Shown one piece after another: positions 24,866 to 33,114 of a DNA stretch of 64,000 nt. Below the pieces are notes generated by a model. That model was not told the DNA's origin. It worked only from the letters and a program-made list of their open reading frames with translations, and ran no database searches. The translations under genes were made by a program, and so were the position numbers. The DNA lies in assembly GCF_030345075.1 (NCBI RefSeq), contig NZ_CP128361.1, forward strand, positions 5,828,001 to 5,892,000. The letters run 5' to 3'. Every line of letters begins with the position of its first letter. Position 1 is the stretch's first letter. The DNA is from Solwaraspora sp. WMMA2065. GTDB taxonomy: Bacteria; Actinomycetota; Actinomycetes; Mycobacteriales; Micromonosporaceae.

Positions 24866-25484
24866 GCAGGTTGACCAGGCGGCGGGCGTCGTAGCGGGGG
24901 TCGGTGTCGGCGCCGACGCAGAGATTGCCGACCCCGCGCATCAGTTGGTAGGCGTCGATGTCGGGACGGATCTCGCCGGCCGTGACGGCGGCGTCGAGCA
25001 GCTCGGTGCACACCGGGACCAGCCGGCCGAGGAAGTACTCGTGCAGCGTCTGGAAGGCGGCGGCGTCGGACTGCAACGCCCCGGCGAGACCGTGCTTGGT
25101 GATCAGGAAGTCGACGAAGAGGTCGACCCAACGGGCCAGGGCGGCGTGCGCGGTGGCGCTCTCCGCCAGCAGGGTCGGGCCGGCGTCGGCGCAGGCTTCG
25201 ACCTGGTGTCGGAAGACCGCGACGATCAGATCGGACCGGGTGGGGAAGTGGCGGTAGATCGTGCCGACACCGACGCCGGCCCGGGTGGCGATGTCGCGTA
25301 CCGGGACGTCGACGCCGGATGCGATGAACGCCGCCGCCGCCGCGTCCAGCAGGGCCTGCTCGTTGCGCCGGGCGTCGGCCCGCTGCCGGCGCGGCCGGTC
25401 CGGCTCGGCTTTCGGTCGCTCCGGTCCGGCTGTTGACCCCTCCGGTCCCTCCGACCTGCTGCTGTCGCCGTCGGTGTCGACCAT
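24828..25484 (-). CDS. TetR-family transcriptional regulator
   Basis: This 218-residue regulator has a disordered charged N terminus (about 1-40), then the TetR helix-turn-helix with VPVRDIATRAGVGVGTIYRHFPTRSDLIVAVF, and an all-helical ligand domain. The ATG at 25484 follows GGAGGG at the correct distance; the in-frame ATG at 25499 overlaps that site. It is divergent from an aldo-keto reductase gene, with two CGGAAC dyads between, so it probably represses itself and the reductase operon. Confidence 0.92.
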   Translation of the reverse strand: MVDTDGDSSRSEGPEGSTAGPERPKAEPDRPRRQRADARRNEQALLDAAAAAFIASGVDVPVRDIATRAGVGVGTIYRHFPTRSDLIVAVFRHQVEACADAGPTLLAESATAHAALARWVDLFVDFLITKHGLAGALQSDAAAFQTLHEYFLGRLVPVCTELLDAAVTAGEIRPDIDAYQLMRGVGNLCVGADTDPRYDARRLVNLLIAGLRPGTHSA

Positions 25485-25514
25485 GCGCGGTCCCTCCATT
25501 GCCCACTTGTCAAC

Positions 25515-25555
25515 CGGAACGTTGTTCCGTATCGTCTTAGCGGAACGCTGCTCCG
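25515..25555. promoter_or_regulatory. Tandem TetR operators
   Basis: CGGAAC-GTT-GTTCCG (25515-25529) is a perfect dyad. CGGAAC-GCT-GCTCCG (25541-25555) is the same with one mismatch. Centres are 26 bases apart and both lie between the divergent tetR and aldo-keto reductase starts, the typical arrangement for a TetR repressor. Confidence 0.78.
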
Positions 25556-25608
25556 CTTCGCTGTCAGCGTGCCAGATCAGGCGACCCCGATCAAGGAGAA
25601 ACAACGCC

Positions 25609-26628
25609 ATGCAGTACCGCACCCTCGGCCGCACCGGCGTGCAGGCCAGCACCCTCGCCCTCGGCGCGATGAACTTCGGCGCGATCGGCGACACCAGCCA
25701 GGACGAGGCCACCGCCATCGTCGACGCCGCGCTCGACGCCGGGATCAACCTCATCGACACGGCCGACTGGTACAGCCATGGCCAGTCGGAGGAGATTCTC
25801 GGCAAGGCCATCGCCGGCCGCCGCGACGACATCGTGCTCGCCACCAAGGCCAACATGCCGATGAGCGACGAACGCAACCACCAGGGCAGCTCCCGCCGCT
25901 GGCTGGTCACCGCCCTGGACGACAGCCTGCGCCGGCTCGGCGTCGACCACGTCGACCTCTATCAGATCCACCGCTGGGACCCGGCGACCAGCGATGAGGA
26001 GACCCTGTCCGCGCTGACCGATCTGCAACGGGCCGGCAAGATCCGCTACTTCGGCTCGTCGACCTTCCCCGCCTACCGGATCGTCCAGGCCCAGTGGGCC
26101 GCCCGGGAACACCGGACCAGCCGGTACGTGACCGAGCAGCCCGGGTACTCGATCCTGCAACGCGGCATCGAGGCCCACGTCCTGCCGGTGACCCAGGAGT
26201 ACGGCATGGGGGTGCTCGCCTGGAGCCCGCTCGCCTCCGGCTGGCTGTCCGGCGCGATCCGCGCCGACCGGGAGATCAGCACCAGCCGGTCCGGCAAGAT
26301 GCCGCAGCGGTACGACCTGGACATCCCCACCAATCGGGCCAAGCTCGACGCGGTCGAGAAACTGGCCGCCGTCGCTGACGCCGCCGGCCTGACGATGATC
26401 CAACTCGCGCTCGGCTTCGTCACCGCACACCCTGGGGTGACCAGCGCGATCATCGGCCCGCGCACGATCGACCACCTGCATTCGCAGTTGGCTGCCGCAG
26501 ACACCGTGCTGACCGCCGACGTGCTCGACGCCGTCGACGCGATCGTCGCCCCCGGTGTCGACCTGGCTCCGCATGAGAAGCACGACGCCCCGCCCGCTCT
26601 GCTCGACCCGGCGCTCCGCCGCCGCTGA
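25609..26628 (+). CDS. Aldo/keto reductase
   Basis: This 339-residue NADPH-dependent oxidoreductase of the AKR fold has the tetrad residues in context: Asp and Tyr in [13 protein letters not shown], Lys in VLATKANMP and His in YQIHRWDP, plus the cofactor segment [21 protein letters not shown] lies 11 bases before the ATG. It starts an operon running into a decayed LLM oxidoreductase. Substrate unknown; repression by the divergent TetR gene is likely. Confidence 0.93.
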   Translation: MQYRTLGRTGVQASTLALGAMNFGAIGDTSQDEATAIVDAALDAGINLIDTADWYSHGQSEEILGKAIAGRRDDIVLATKANMPMSDERNHQGSSRRWLVTALDDSLRRLGVDHVDLYQIHRWDPATSDEETLSALTDLQRAGKIRYFGSSTFPAYRIVQAQWAAREHRTSRYVTEQPGYSILQRGIEAHVLPVTQEYGMGVLAWSPLASGWLSGAIRADREISTSRSGKMPQRYDLDIPTNRAKLDAVEKLAAVADAAGLTMIQLALGFVTAHPGVTSAIIGPRTIDHLHSQLAAADTVLTADVLDAVDAIVAPGVDLAPHEKHDAPPALLDPALRRR

Positions 26629-26647
26629 CCGCGTACTGGATGGACTG

Positions 26648-27434
26648 ATGCCACCGACACCCCGGCTCAGCTTCGGGATCATGACCGCCCCATCCCAGGT
26701 CGACTACCACGACGTGTCGCGCGTCTGGCGCGACGCGGACTCGATCCCGGCCATCGAACACGCCTGGCTCTACGACCACCTCATGCCGATCTTCGGCGAC
26801 CCGAGCGGGCCGACGTACGAAGGCTGGACCCTGCTCGCCGCGCTTGCCGCGCAGACCCGGCGGCTGCGTCTAGGCCTGTTGGTGACCAGCAACCGCTTCC
26901 GGCCACCGGCGATGCTGGCCAAGATGGCCGCGACCGTCGACATCGTCTCCGGCGGCCGGCTCGACTTCGGCATCGGTGCCGGCTCGCGGCCCGGTCACCC
27001 GCCGGCTGTGGACCGAGGCCGAACCGTTCGACTTCCACGGCACCCACCACCGCCTGGCCGGGGCGTACGGCAGCCCGAAGCCGGTGCAGCGCCCGTACCC
27101 GCCGATCCTGATCGGCGGACGGTCGGCGGCCCTGCTGCGGGTGGTCGCCGCGCACGCCGACCTGTGGAACATCCCCGGCGGTGACATCGCCGACGCGGCC
27201 AGCCGTAGCGCGCTGCTGGACCGCTACTGCGCCGAGATCGGCCGCGACCCGGCGACCATCACCCGCTCCATCCACCTGCCGGTCTCCTACGACCAGCCCG
27301 GCGCCACCCGGGCCGCCGTCAGCGCGGCGGTCGACGCCGGCTTCGGGCACATAGTCCTCGGCCTCTCGACGCCCTACCCACCCGACGTGGCCCGCTGGGT
27401 CGCCGACGAGTTCATCATCAGTACGCCGTCCTGA
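26648..27434 (+). pseudogene. LLM-class flavin-dependent oxidoreductase, internal deletion and frameshift
   Basis: The first frame from ATG 26648 encodes a luciferase-like N terminus ([18 protein letters not shown]...[13 protein letters not shown]...[14 protein letters not shown]). It then runs out of register near 26990. A second frame resumes the family sequence directly at [18 protein letters not shown] and continues through [16 protein letters not shown] to the TGA at 27432-27434. From the family, about 30-40 residues between GIGAGSRP and RRLWTE are missing, and the deletion is not a multiple of three. The flavin barrel cannot form. It would have used FMN or F420. It shares the operon with the intact aldo-keto reductase. 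Confidence 0.8.
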
Positions 27435-27664
27435 GGCTCCAGCCGGTGGCTCGGGCGCGGCGATCACCGAGGCTGTCACCGCTCGGCGGAAGTCGTCAGG
27501 GTTCTCGACCAACGGCAGGTGGCCGGACCCGGCGAGGCTCACGCGCTGACTGTCGGGCAGCGCCTCATGCAGTGAGTCGACGGCCCAGCGGGGGCGAATG
27601 TCCTCGGAGCCGTCGATGATCAGCACTGGCAGGTCGAGCGCACGGCGGGTTCGGGTGGCGGTTC
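27435..27664 (-). pseudogene. Alpha/beta hydrolase C-terminal fragment
   Basis: Reverse-strand reading gives LDLPVLIIDGSEDIRPRWAVDSLHEALP followed by GSGHLPLVENPDDFRRAV, the last strand, acid loop and catalytic-histidine loop (GSGHLP) of a proline-iminopeptidase-like alpha/beta hydrolase. The nucleophile-bearing N-terminal two thirds are absent. Upstream sequence is replaced by transposon-related DNA from about 27665. The frame does not stop near the expected C terminus either, so this is a remnant. Confidence 0.65.
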
Positions 27665-27712
27665 GGGGAGACCTACCGGTGGCGACACCGACAGGGTGCC
27701 CGGACCGACCTC

Positions 27713-28023
27713 ACGACGGCCGCGATCTGGTGGTTGTGGACCGCTGGTTCCCGTCGACCCGACTGTGCTCCGGACTGCGGCGCCCTGGCCGTCCGGATGC
27801 CGTTGGCCGTCCGGTCGTGGACCTGCCGGTGCGGGCAGGCCCACGACCGGGACGTCGACGCGGCCCGCAACATCCTCGCGGAGGGGCTCTCCGTGACTGC
27901 CTGTGGAGGCGGTGTAAGACCTCACCGGGAGTCCTCCTCTCGGACGGGGCGGTCGTCGGCGAAGCAGGAACCCCTGGGGCGACCCAGGGAATCCCTGTTC
28001 CTTCAGGGCGGGGAGGAAGTCAA
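27713..28023 (+). mobile_element. IS200/IS605-family (TnpB-only type) remnant
   Basis: About 95 residues of the TnpB C terminus remain: LVVVDRWFPSTRLCS, then after a one-base frameshift (around 27769-27775) CGALAV, WTCRCGQAHDRDVDAARNILAEGL and TACGGGVRP. These are the zinc ribbon and the RuvC-III Asp (HDRDVDAARN). The N-terminal part with RuvC-I/II and the transposase TnpA are missing. The copy ends with a typical IS605-type right end at about 28023, just before the tartrate dehydrogenase gene end. Confidence 0.78.
27988..28023 (+). ncRNA. Remnant 3' end of TnpB-associated omega RNA
   Basis: The tail GGAATCCCTG...CAGGGCGGGGAGGAAGTCAA resembles the conserved IS605/IS1341 right end, in which a stem (here CCCTG/CAGGG) precedes GGGGAGGAnGTCAA. 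In living elements this is the 3' part of the guide RNA scaffold, and the guide is the flanking DNA. With tnpB broken it should be inactive. The assignment is from remembered family consensus. Confidence 0.5.
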
Positions 28024-28046
28024 GCCGGACCTGGGTGGCCCAGTGG

Positions 28047-29129
28047 TCAATCCGGTAGGTTCTTGATGATGGCTTCGGTGACAGCCTTGGTGCTGGCGCT
28101 GCCGCCGATATCCCGCGTCAGCAGCCCTTGTGCCGTGGTTGCCTCGATCGCGGCGTTTATCTTCCTGGCCTCGTCGGGCAGGCCGAGATGGGTCAGCATC
28201 ATCGCTGCGCTGCCAATGGCGCCGATGGGATTGCAGATTCCCATCCCGGCGATGTCGGGCGCGGACCCGTGAACCGGCTCGAACATGCTCGGGTACCGCC
28301 GTTCCGGATTCAGATTCGCACTCGGGGCGAGGCCGAGGCTACCCGCGAGAGCGCTGCCGAGGTCGGAAAGGATGTCCGCGTTGAGATTGGATGCGACGAC
28401 GACCGAGAGATCCTCCGGGTGTAGGACGAACTTGGCCGCCATCGCGTCCACAAGGACGCTTTCCGTTTCGACGTCCGGATAGTCTGCGGCGACCCGCCGG
28501 AACGTGTCGTCCCAGAGGACCATACCGTACTGCTGGGCGTTACTCTTGGTGACGCTGGCCACCTTCTTGCGGGTCCTGGTCAGAGCGAGGTCGAACGCGA
28601 ACCGCATGATTCGTTCGCAGCCGACCTCGGTGAACAGGGCGGACTGGACGGCAACCTCTCCGCCCGCACCGCGGGCGGAGAGGTTGCGTCCGCCGAGGCC
28701 GGCGTATTCGCCTTCGGTGTTCTCGCGGACGACGACCCAGTCGAGCTCTACGGTGTCAGCCTTCCGTAGTGGGCTGGTGACGCCTGGCAGGAAAGTCACC
28801 GGCCGGACGTTCGCCCAATGGTCGAATCCCTGACAGATGCGCAGGCGAAGACCCCACAGGCTGATGTGGTCAGGCACCGTGGGCCACCCAACGGCACCGA
28901 AATAGATGGCGTCGAAGTCGCGCAACGTGTCCAGACCGTCCTCAGGCATCATGATCCCGTGCTCGGCATAGTAGTCCGAACCCCACGGGAACTCCGCCCA
29001 CTGGAATCCGAAACGACCACCGGAGCGCCCTTCCAGTGCGTCAAGTACGTCCCGTCCAGCGGCGACTACCTCCCGACCGACGCCGTCGGCGGGAATGACG
29101 GCGATACGGAAGTGGTGCTGATTGCTCAT
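28047..29129 (-). CDS. Tartrate dehydrogenase/decarboxylase family enzyme (TtuC-like)
   Basis: This 360-residue beta-decarboxylating dehydrogenase belongs to the isopropylmalate/isocitrate dehydrogenase fold. Landmarks are IAVIPADGVGREVV, RENTEGEYAGLGGR (substrate loop), VTKSNAQQYGMVLWDD (catalytic Lys) and SNLNADILSDLGSALAGSLGLAPSAN with EPVHGSAPDIAG (NAD binding). The RENTEGEYAGLGGR and W-rich N terminus (FPWGSDYYAEHG) fit tartrate dehydrogenase/D-malate dehydrogenase. Such enzymes can yield D-glycerate from meso-tartrate or pyruvate from D-malate. A nearby glycerate kinase favours a glycerate-yielding route. The ATG follows GGAG. A LysR-type box lies 90 bases upstream. Confidence 0.87.
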   Translation of the reverse strand: MSNQHHFRIAVIPADGVGREVVAAGRDVLDALEGRSGGRFGFQWAEFPWGSDYYAEHGIMMPEDGLDTLRDFDAIYFGAVGWPTVPDHISLWGLRLRICQGFDHWANVRPVTFLPGVTSPLRKADTVELDWVVVRENTEGEYAGLGGRNLSARGAGGEVAVQSALFTEVGCERIMRFAFDLALTRTRKKVASVTKSNAQQYGMVLWDDTFRRVAADYPDVETESVLVDAMAAKFVLHPEDLSVVVASNLNADILSDLGSALAGSLGLAPSANLNPERRYPSMFEPVHGSAPDIAGMGICNPIGAIGSAAMMLTHLGLPDEARKINAAIEATTAQGLLTRDIGGSASTKAVTEAIIKNLPD

Positions 29130-29218
29130 GGCAACTCCGGCCTCGTGGTAGATGGTAGGCACAAATCAGTGAACCCGGATGCTCGATAGGCGTCCAACAC
29201 CGCTATCCGATCGGATGC

Positions 29219-29233
29219 ATTGGTCCAGCCTAT
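29219..29233. promoter_or_regulatory. LysR-type box upstream of ttuC-like gene
   Basis: ATTGG-TCCAG-CCTAT differs at one position from the ATAGG-N5-CCTAT dyad found at three other promoters of this cluster. It keeps the T-N11-A spacing and lies about 97 bases upstream of the ATG at 29129. Confidence 0.55.
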
Positions 29234-29246
29234 GATTCCTGCTGCA

Positions 29247-30647
29247 CTACGCCTCGCAGCTGTGGGTGTGCTCGGCCGTCATGCGCTGCGTACCGGCGAA
29301 GGCCTTGACGGTGCGGGGCCGCCCCAACTTGATCCGGTCGAGGGCCTTGATCCTGTCCTTCTTGCTCCGATCGCGCCACGTGTCGTCGTCGGTGTCGAAG
29401 GAGAGCGGCTGCAGGTAGTCCACAGGGTCGATGACCCACCGCACGTGCGGCCGGTCGGCATCCGGCACACCCATGAGGTTCATCTGCTCGAGGTAGCCGG
29501 CGTACACCGCCAGGGAGCAGCCCTCCCGAGTCCGGGTGCCCGACGTCAGGTGGTTCGGCACGTAGATGCGGGGACGGACGATCGACTGGTAGTGGATGAG
29601 GTCGCGCAGACCGTTGTTGGTGTAGTTGGCGGTCGATGCCGTTGCCAGATGCAGGTCGGTCTGGGGCAGCAACGCGAGGCGGCCCCGGATGCGCTCGCCA
29701 TCCTCGGGGGTGCCGGGCCAGCCGTTGCCGATGCCCTCCTTCAGCGCGCCTGCGGTGTTCTGCCACCCGAAGCTGAAGTTGCTGCCGTGCCGCAAGGTGA
29801 TGTGGAAGTAGATACTCACGGTGCCGCCGGAGCCGCCGCCGGTGCGCAGGTTCATCTGCCCGGGCTGCGGGTTGGACCCCGGGGTCAGCGAAGTCCCCGA
29901 CGGAAAGAGGGCCGAGTCGCGCGGGTCGACGAGAATCTCGGTACGCGGCGGCGGGTACTCCGGGTCCTGCGGCACCGCGACCGAGTGCAGGTGCCGGAAG
30001 GCCACCACCTGAGCGAAGGGTTCGAGTACGTCGAGCCGGACCATCTCGGTACCGGGAACGGAGTCGGCGCTGGTGACCGGCACGGTCCGCAGGACGGCGT
30101 CAGAGGGGATCCGGGTCTGCGGATCGGTGTTGACCAGCGGGTCAGCCTTCAGCCGAGCGAAGTCGGCGGCCAGCACGGCGCAGGTCTCCTCCGAGGCGTA
30201 GATGGTTGCACCGGTCATGGCCGCGATGTAGGCCGCGTTGTCGGCATGGTCGCCGTGCCCGTGGCCGAGCAGAACAGCGTCAGGCCGGGCATCGACGAGG
30301 TCGGCGATCACCAGCGGAGTACGGCCACGCTCCACCTCCAGCCGGCTGATGAACGTGTCGAGGTACAGCAGGCGGCCGCCGACCGCGACGGCGAACGACG
30401 AGTTGGACAGCCACGATGCGACCACGCGTTCCTCGGGCAGGGCGCCGGTCTGAGGGTTGACGTTCTCTGGGCCGAAGAGCCGCAGCCGGGCAGCGATGCC
30501 GGCGTCCGAGAGGCGCCTACCGCCGCCCTTGGACGGGCTCCAGCCGGTGCCGAGCTTGGTCGCCAGTGCCGGTTCAGTGACGATTGCCGAGCCGACGGCG
30601 GCGCCCGACAGCGCGGTGGCCGAGGCGAGGAACAACCTTCGTTTCAT
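29247..30647 (-). CDS. Exported metallo-beta-lactamase-fold hydrolase
   Basis: This 466-residue protein starts MKRRLFLASATALSGAAVGSA, a Tat-like or Sec signal with a twin arginine, and cleavage near EPALAT. The MBL motif LLGHGHGDHADN supplies H129, H131, D133 and H134 of the dinuclear zinc site. Further family histidines follow in FRHLHSVAVP and NHLTSG. It is much longer than simple lactonases and lacks a clear beta-lactamase signature, so the substrate (lactone, ester or other) is open. AGAGGAA precedes the ATG. A LysR-type box (30783-30797) is 136 bases upstream, linking it to the neighbouring catabolic genes. Confidence 0.8.
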   Translation of the reverse strand: MKRRLFLASATALSGAAVGSAIVTEPALATKLGTGWSPSKGGGRRLSDAGIAARLRLFGPENVNPQTGALPEERVVASWLSNSSFAVAVGGRLLYLDTFISRLEVERGRTPLVIADLVDARPDAVLLGHGHGDHADNAAYIAAMTGATIYASEETCAVLAADFARLKADPLVNTDPQTRIPSDAVLRTVPVTSADSVPGTEMVRLDVLEPFAQVVAFRHLHSVAVPQDPEYPPPRTEILVDPRDSALFPSGTSLTPGSNPQPGQMNLRTGGGSGGTVSIYFHITLRHGSNFSFGWQNTAGALKEGIGNGWPGTPEDGERIRGRLALLPQTDLHLATASTANYTNNGLRDLIHYQSIVRPRIYVPNHLTSGTRTREGCSLAVYAGYLEQMNLMGVPDADRPHVRWVIDPVDYLQPLSFDTDDDTWRDRSKKDRIKALDRIKLGRPRTVKAFAGTQRMTAEHTHSCEA

Positions 30648-30782
30648 CGGATTCCTCTCATTGCCTGGTGCAGGCATGGAGTAGGGACGGGGTGCGGGGA
30701 CGGGGTGCGGGTCGGAGCTGAGATCGACTCACTCAACCAATGTGATCGTCGCCACGTCCAAGACCGGTGTCCTCTCGACGCG

Positions 30783-30797
30783 ATAGCGCGGCCCTAT
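30783..30797. promoter_or_regulatory. LysR-type box upstream of MBL-fold hydrolase gene
   Basis: ATAGC-GCGGC-CCTAT is the cluster's dyad with one mismatch in the left arm, about 140 bases upstream of the ATG at 30647 and just after the 3' end of the glycerate kinase gene (30839). Confidence 0.55.
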
Positions 30798-30838
30798 GGG
30801 TCGTCGCGACGTGCGTCGAGCCGGCACCGGCTTCAACG

Positions 30839-31972
30839 TCAACCGGTGAGATGGTCCAGGGCTATCCGTCGTCCGATATCGGTGAGCAGCTCAGCGGCAT
30901 TCGACTGGCATCGGTCGAGGTCGGGGTCGATACTGGTGAGCGGGTAGGCACCGGCAAAGCCGGCGGCAGCGAGGTCGGCCGCATCGAGCGTCGACTGGCC
31001 GGCCACCGCGACGACCGGCACACCTGCGGCGTGCGCCGCTGCCGCAACCCCCACCGGAGTCTTTCCGGCCAGGCTCTGCTGATCGAGGCGCCCCTCTCCG
31101 GTGACCACCAGACGGGCGCTGGTCAGGGCCGTGGCGAAGTCGGTCAGGTCCAGGAAGACCTCGATACCCCGGCGAATGGTCGCACCGAGTGCCAGGGCGG
31201 CGAATCCGACGCCGCCGGCGGCCCCAGCCCCGGGCGCTGCGGCCAGCCCCGCACCGGCTGCCTGTCCGACTGCTGTGGCGAACCGGCTCAGAGCCTGCTC
31301 AAGCAGGTTGACCTGCGCGGGGTCGGCACCCTTCTGCGGTCCGTACGTGGCGGCCGCGCCTCGGCTACCAAGCAGGGGATTGTCAACGTCGGCGGCCACC
31401 GTCACCGAGACGCCACGCAACAGGTCGTGCACGGGATTCAGGTCGACGGAGGCTACCTCGGCGAGCCGGCGACCGCCGCGCGGAATGTTCTGCTGATCGC
31501 GGTCGAGCACCCGGGCGCCCAGCGCCTGCAGCAGGCCGGCTCCACCATCGGTGCTGGCGCTGCCACCCAGGCCGATGACGAGGTGACGGCAGCCGCTGCG
31601 GACCGCTGCGACGATGACCTGCCCGAGTCCGTACGACGAGGCGTCCAAGGGGGCGGGAACGCCGTCGGGTAGCTGGCTGAGCCCGCACGCGTCGGCGAGC
31701 TCGACGACCGCCACCTCGCCGCGGACCGCGTAACTCGTTCGTACGGTCTGGCCGGTCGGTCCGTCGACCTCCACCGGAACCAGGTCGAAGCCGACATCTG
31801 ACAGGAGCGCGACGGTGCCGTCGCCGCCATCGGCCATCGGGCGGCAGTCGACCTGGACGCCGGGTCGGACGGCCCGTAGCCCGGCACGCAGCGCCAGAGC
31901 GACGTTCGTCGCGTCGAGTGACCCCTTGAACTTGTCCGGTGCCACGAGACACGTCGTCCTGGTGGTGGGCAT
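30839..31972 (-). CDS. Glycerate kinase (GlxK/GarK type)
   Basis: This 377-residue kinase phosphorylates D-glycerate, normally giving 2-phosphoglycerate in this family. Signatures are VAPDKFKGSLDA near the N terminus, PMADGGDGT, IGLGGSASTDGGAGLLQALG, VTVAADVDNPLLG, GEGRLDQQSLAGKTPVGVA and a C-terminal AGAYPLTS. GGGAGG lies before the ATG (complement 31970-31972). It is monocistronic on the reverse strand with a perfect 8-bp-arm LysR dyad about 110 bases upstream. Together with the TtuC-like enzyme it would feed hydroxy-acid carbon into glycolysis. Confidence 0.93.
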   Translation of the reverse strand: MPTTRTTCLVAPDKFKGSLDATNVALALRAGLRAVRPGVQVDCRPMADGGDGTVALLSDVGFDLVPVEVDGPTGQTVRTSYAVRGEVAVVELADACGLSQLPDGVPAPLDASSYGLGQVIVAAVRSGCRHLVIGLGGSASTDGGAGLLQALGARVLDRDQQNIPRGGRRLAEVASVDLNPVHDLLRGVSVTVAADVDNPLLGSRGAAATYGPQKGADPAQVNLLEQALSRFATAVGQAAGAGLAAAPGAGAAGGVGFAALALGATIRRGIEVFLDLTDFATALTSARLVVTGEGRLDQQSLAGKTPVGVAAAAHAAGVPVVAVAGQSTLDAADLAAAGFAGAYPLTSIDPDLDRCQSNAAELLTDIGRRIALDHLTG

Positions 31973-32075
31973 GTCGGCCTCCCGCTGCTGGTGGACAGGG
32001 CTGCCGGGTGGACCGGAAGCCTCACCAACCTTGGGCGGGCCCGGGTGCGGCGTCCAACACGCACGATCTACCCCT

Positions 32076-32096
32076 CTCATAGGTGCGGCCTATGAG
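32076..32096. promoter_or_regulatory. LysR-type operator upstream of glycerate kinase gene (perfect dyad)
   Basis: CTCATAGG-N5-CCTATGAG, perfect over eight bases per arm, contains the core ATAGG-TGCGG-CCTAT (32079-32093) with T-N11-A spacing. It lies 104-124 bases upstream of the ATG at 31972, in the region between the divergently organised kinase and the lysR terminator. Confidence 0.78.
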
Positions 32097-32193
32097 ATCG
32101 GCTGGATGATCCGGCACCTGGCGTGCGGGCATGGCGGCCGGGTCGGGCACCGCGCTGTTCAGCGCGTCGGTGCGGGCGTCGACGGGCCGCACA

Positions 32194-32219
32194 CGGCGGC
32201 CTGGTCGGTCAGGCCGCCG
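32194..32219 (-). terminator. Terminator of lysR gene
   Basis: CGGCGGCCTG (32194-32203) pairs perfectly with CAGGCCGCCG (32210-32219) across a six-base loop. The hairpin overlaps the stop codon of the LysR gene (end 32209). There is no U-tract, which is usual in high-GC actinobacteria. Confidence 0.55.
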
Positions 32220-33114
32220 GCTGGTCGAGCCGCTCGTCGCGGTACCTCCGGGCGATGTCGATGAATGCCCGTGCGGCGGGCGTCAGCTGGGTGCGGCGAC
32301 TGACCAGGACGATCCGCAGGTACGCCGTGGGGCGGATCGGCAGCACGTCCGCCCCGGCCCTGATCGCGAGATCCTTCCACGCGGCGGGCAGGATCGCATC
32401 GGCCACCCCGGCGAGGACGAGGGGAAGGATGGACGTCCGGTGGGCGACCTCGGCGACGAGCCGGGCCTGACTTCCCTGCGCCAGGATGTGATCGACGAGC
32501 TGTCGCATGAGGGAACCGGGCTGGGAGGCGATGAGCCGGTGTCCGTCGAAATCGTCGGCGGTGACGTGGTCGCGGCCATGGAAAGGGCCACCGGGAGCGG
32601 TGAACAGCATCAGTGGCTGGTTCTCCAGGGGCACGACGTCGAGCTCGGCGACCCGGACGATGTCGGGCGCGCCGAGCAGGCCGATCTCGACGGCACCGGT
32701 ACGCACCGCGTCGATCACCTCGTCCGGTACGAAGGCGGCGTTGACGCTGACAGTGACGTCGGGATGAGCGGCGGCGAACCGCTGCATGATCGGTGCCAGG
32801 GGCTCGATGCCGGCGGACGGCATCGAGGTGACCTCAACCCGGCCTCGGGCCACCCCCTTGATGGCGTCGATGGTGGCCTGTGCGGTCGCCAGGTCGCGGA
32901 TGACCTGCCGGGCCGGACCGATCAGCTGCTTGCCGGCGTCACTGAGCACCACGCCGCGTCCGACCCGGTGGAACAGCGCGACGCCCAGCTCGCGCTCCAG
33001 TCCGGCGATGGCCTGTGACAGTGACGGTTGCGCGATGTAGAGCTTCTCGGCTGCCTTGCCGAAGCCTTCAGCGTCGACGACTGCGAGGAAGTATCGGAGC
33101 TGGCGGGCGTCCAT
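32209..33114 (-). CDS. LysR-family transcriptional regulator
   Basis: This 301-residue regulator has the N-terminal winged helix MDARQLRYFLAVVDAEGFGKAAEKLYIAQPSLSQAIAGLERELG and a C-terminal periplasmic-binding-like effector domain (about 92-295). It lies between the glycerate kinase and the ABC importer genes and is the only regulator in the 28-37 kb stretch. ATAGG-CGCTG-GCTAC (33308-33322), a degraded copy of the cluster's box, lies about 200 bases upstream and may serve autoregulation. The ligand is likely a hydroxy-carboxylate, by inference from the neighbours. Confidence 0.92.
   Translation of the reverse strand: MDARQLRYFLAVVDAEGFGKAAEKLYIAQPSLSQAIAGLERELGVALFHRVGRGVVLSDAGKQLIGPARQVIRDLATAQATIDAIKGVARGRVEVTSMPSAGIEPLAPIMQRFAAAHPDVTVSVNAAFVPDEVIDAVRTGAVEIGLLGAPDIVRVAELDVVPLENQPLMLFTAPGGPFHGRDHVTADDFDGHRLIASQPGSLMRQLVDHILAQGSQARLVAEVAHRTSILPLVLAGVADAILPAAWKDLAIRAGADVLPIRPTAYLRIVLVSRRTQLTPAARAFIDIARRYRDERLDQPAA

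Noticed and set aside
27988-28046. CRISPR repeat
   Set aside because: Single copy with no regular spacers; better explained as an IS605-type right end.
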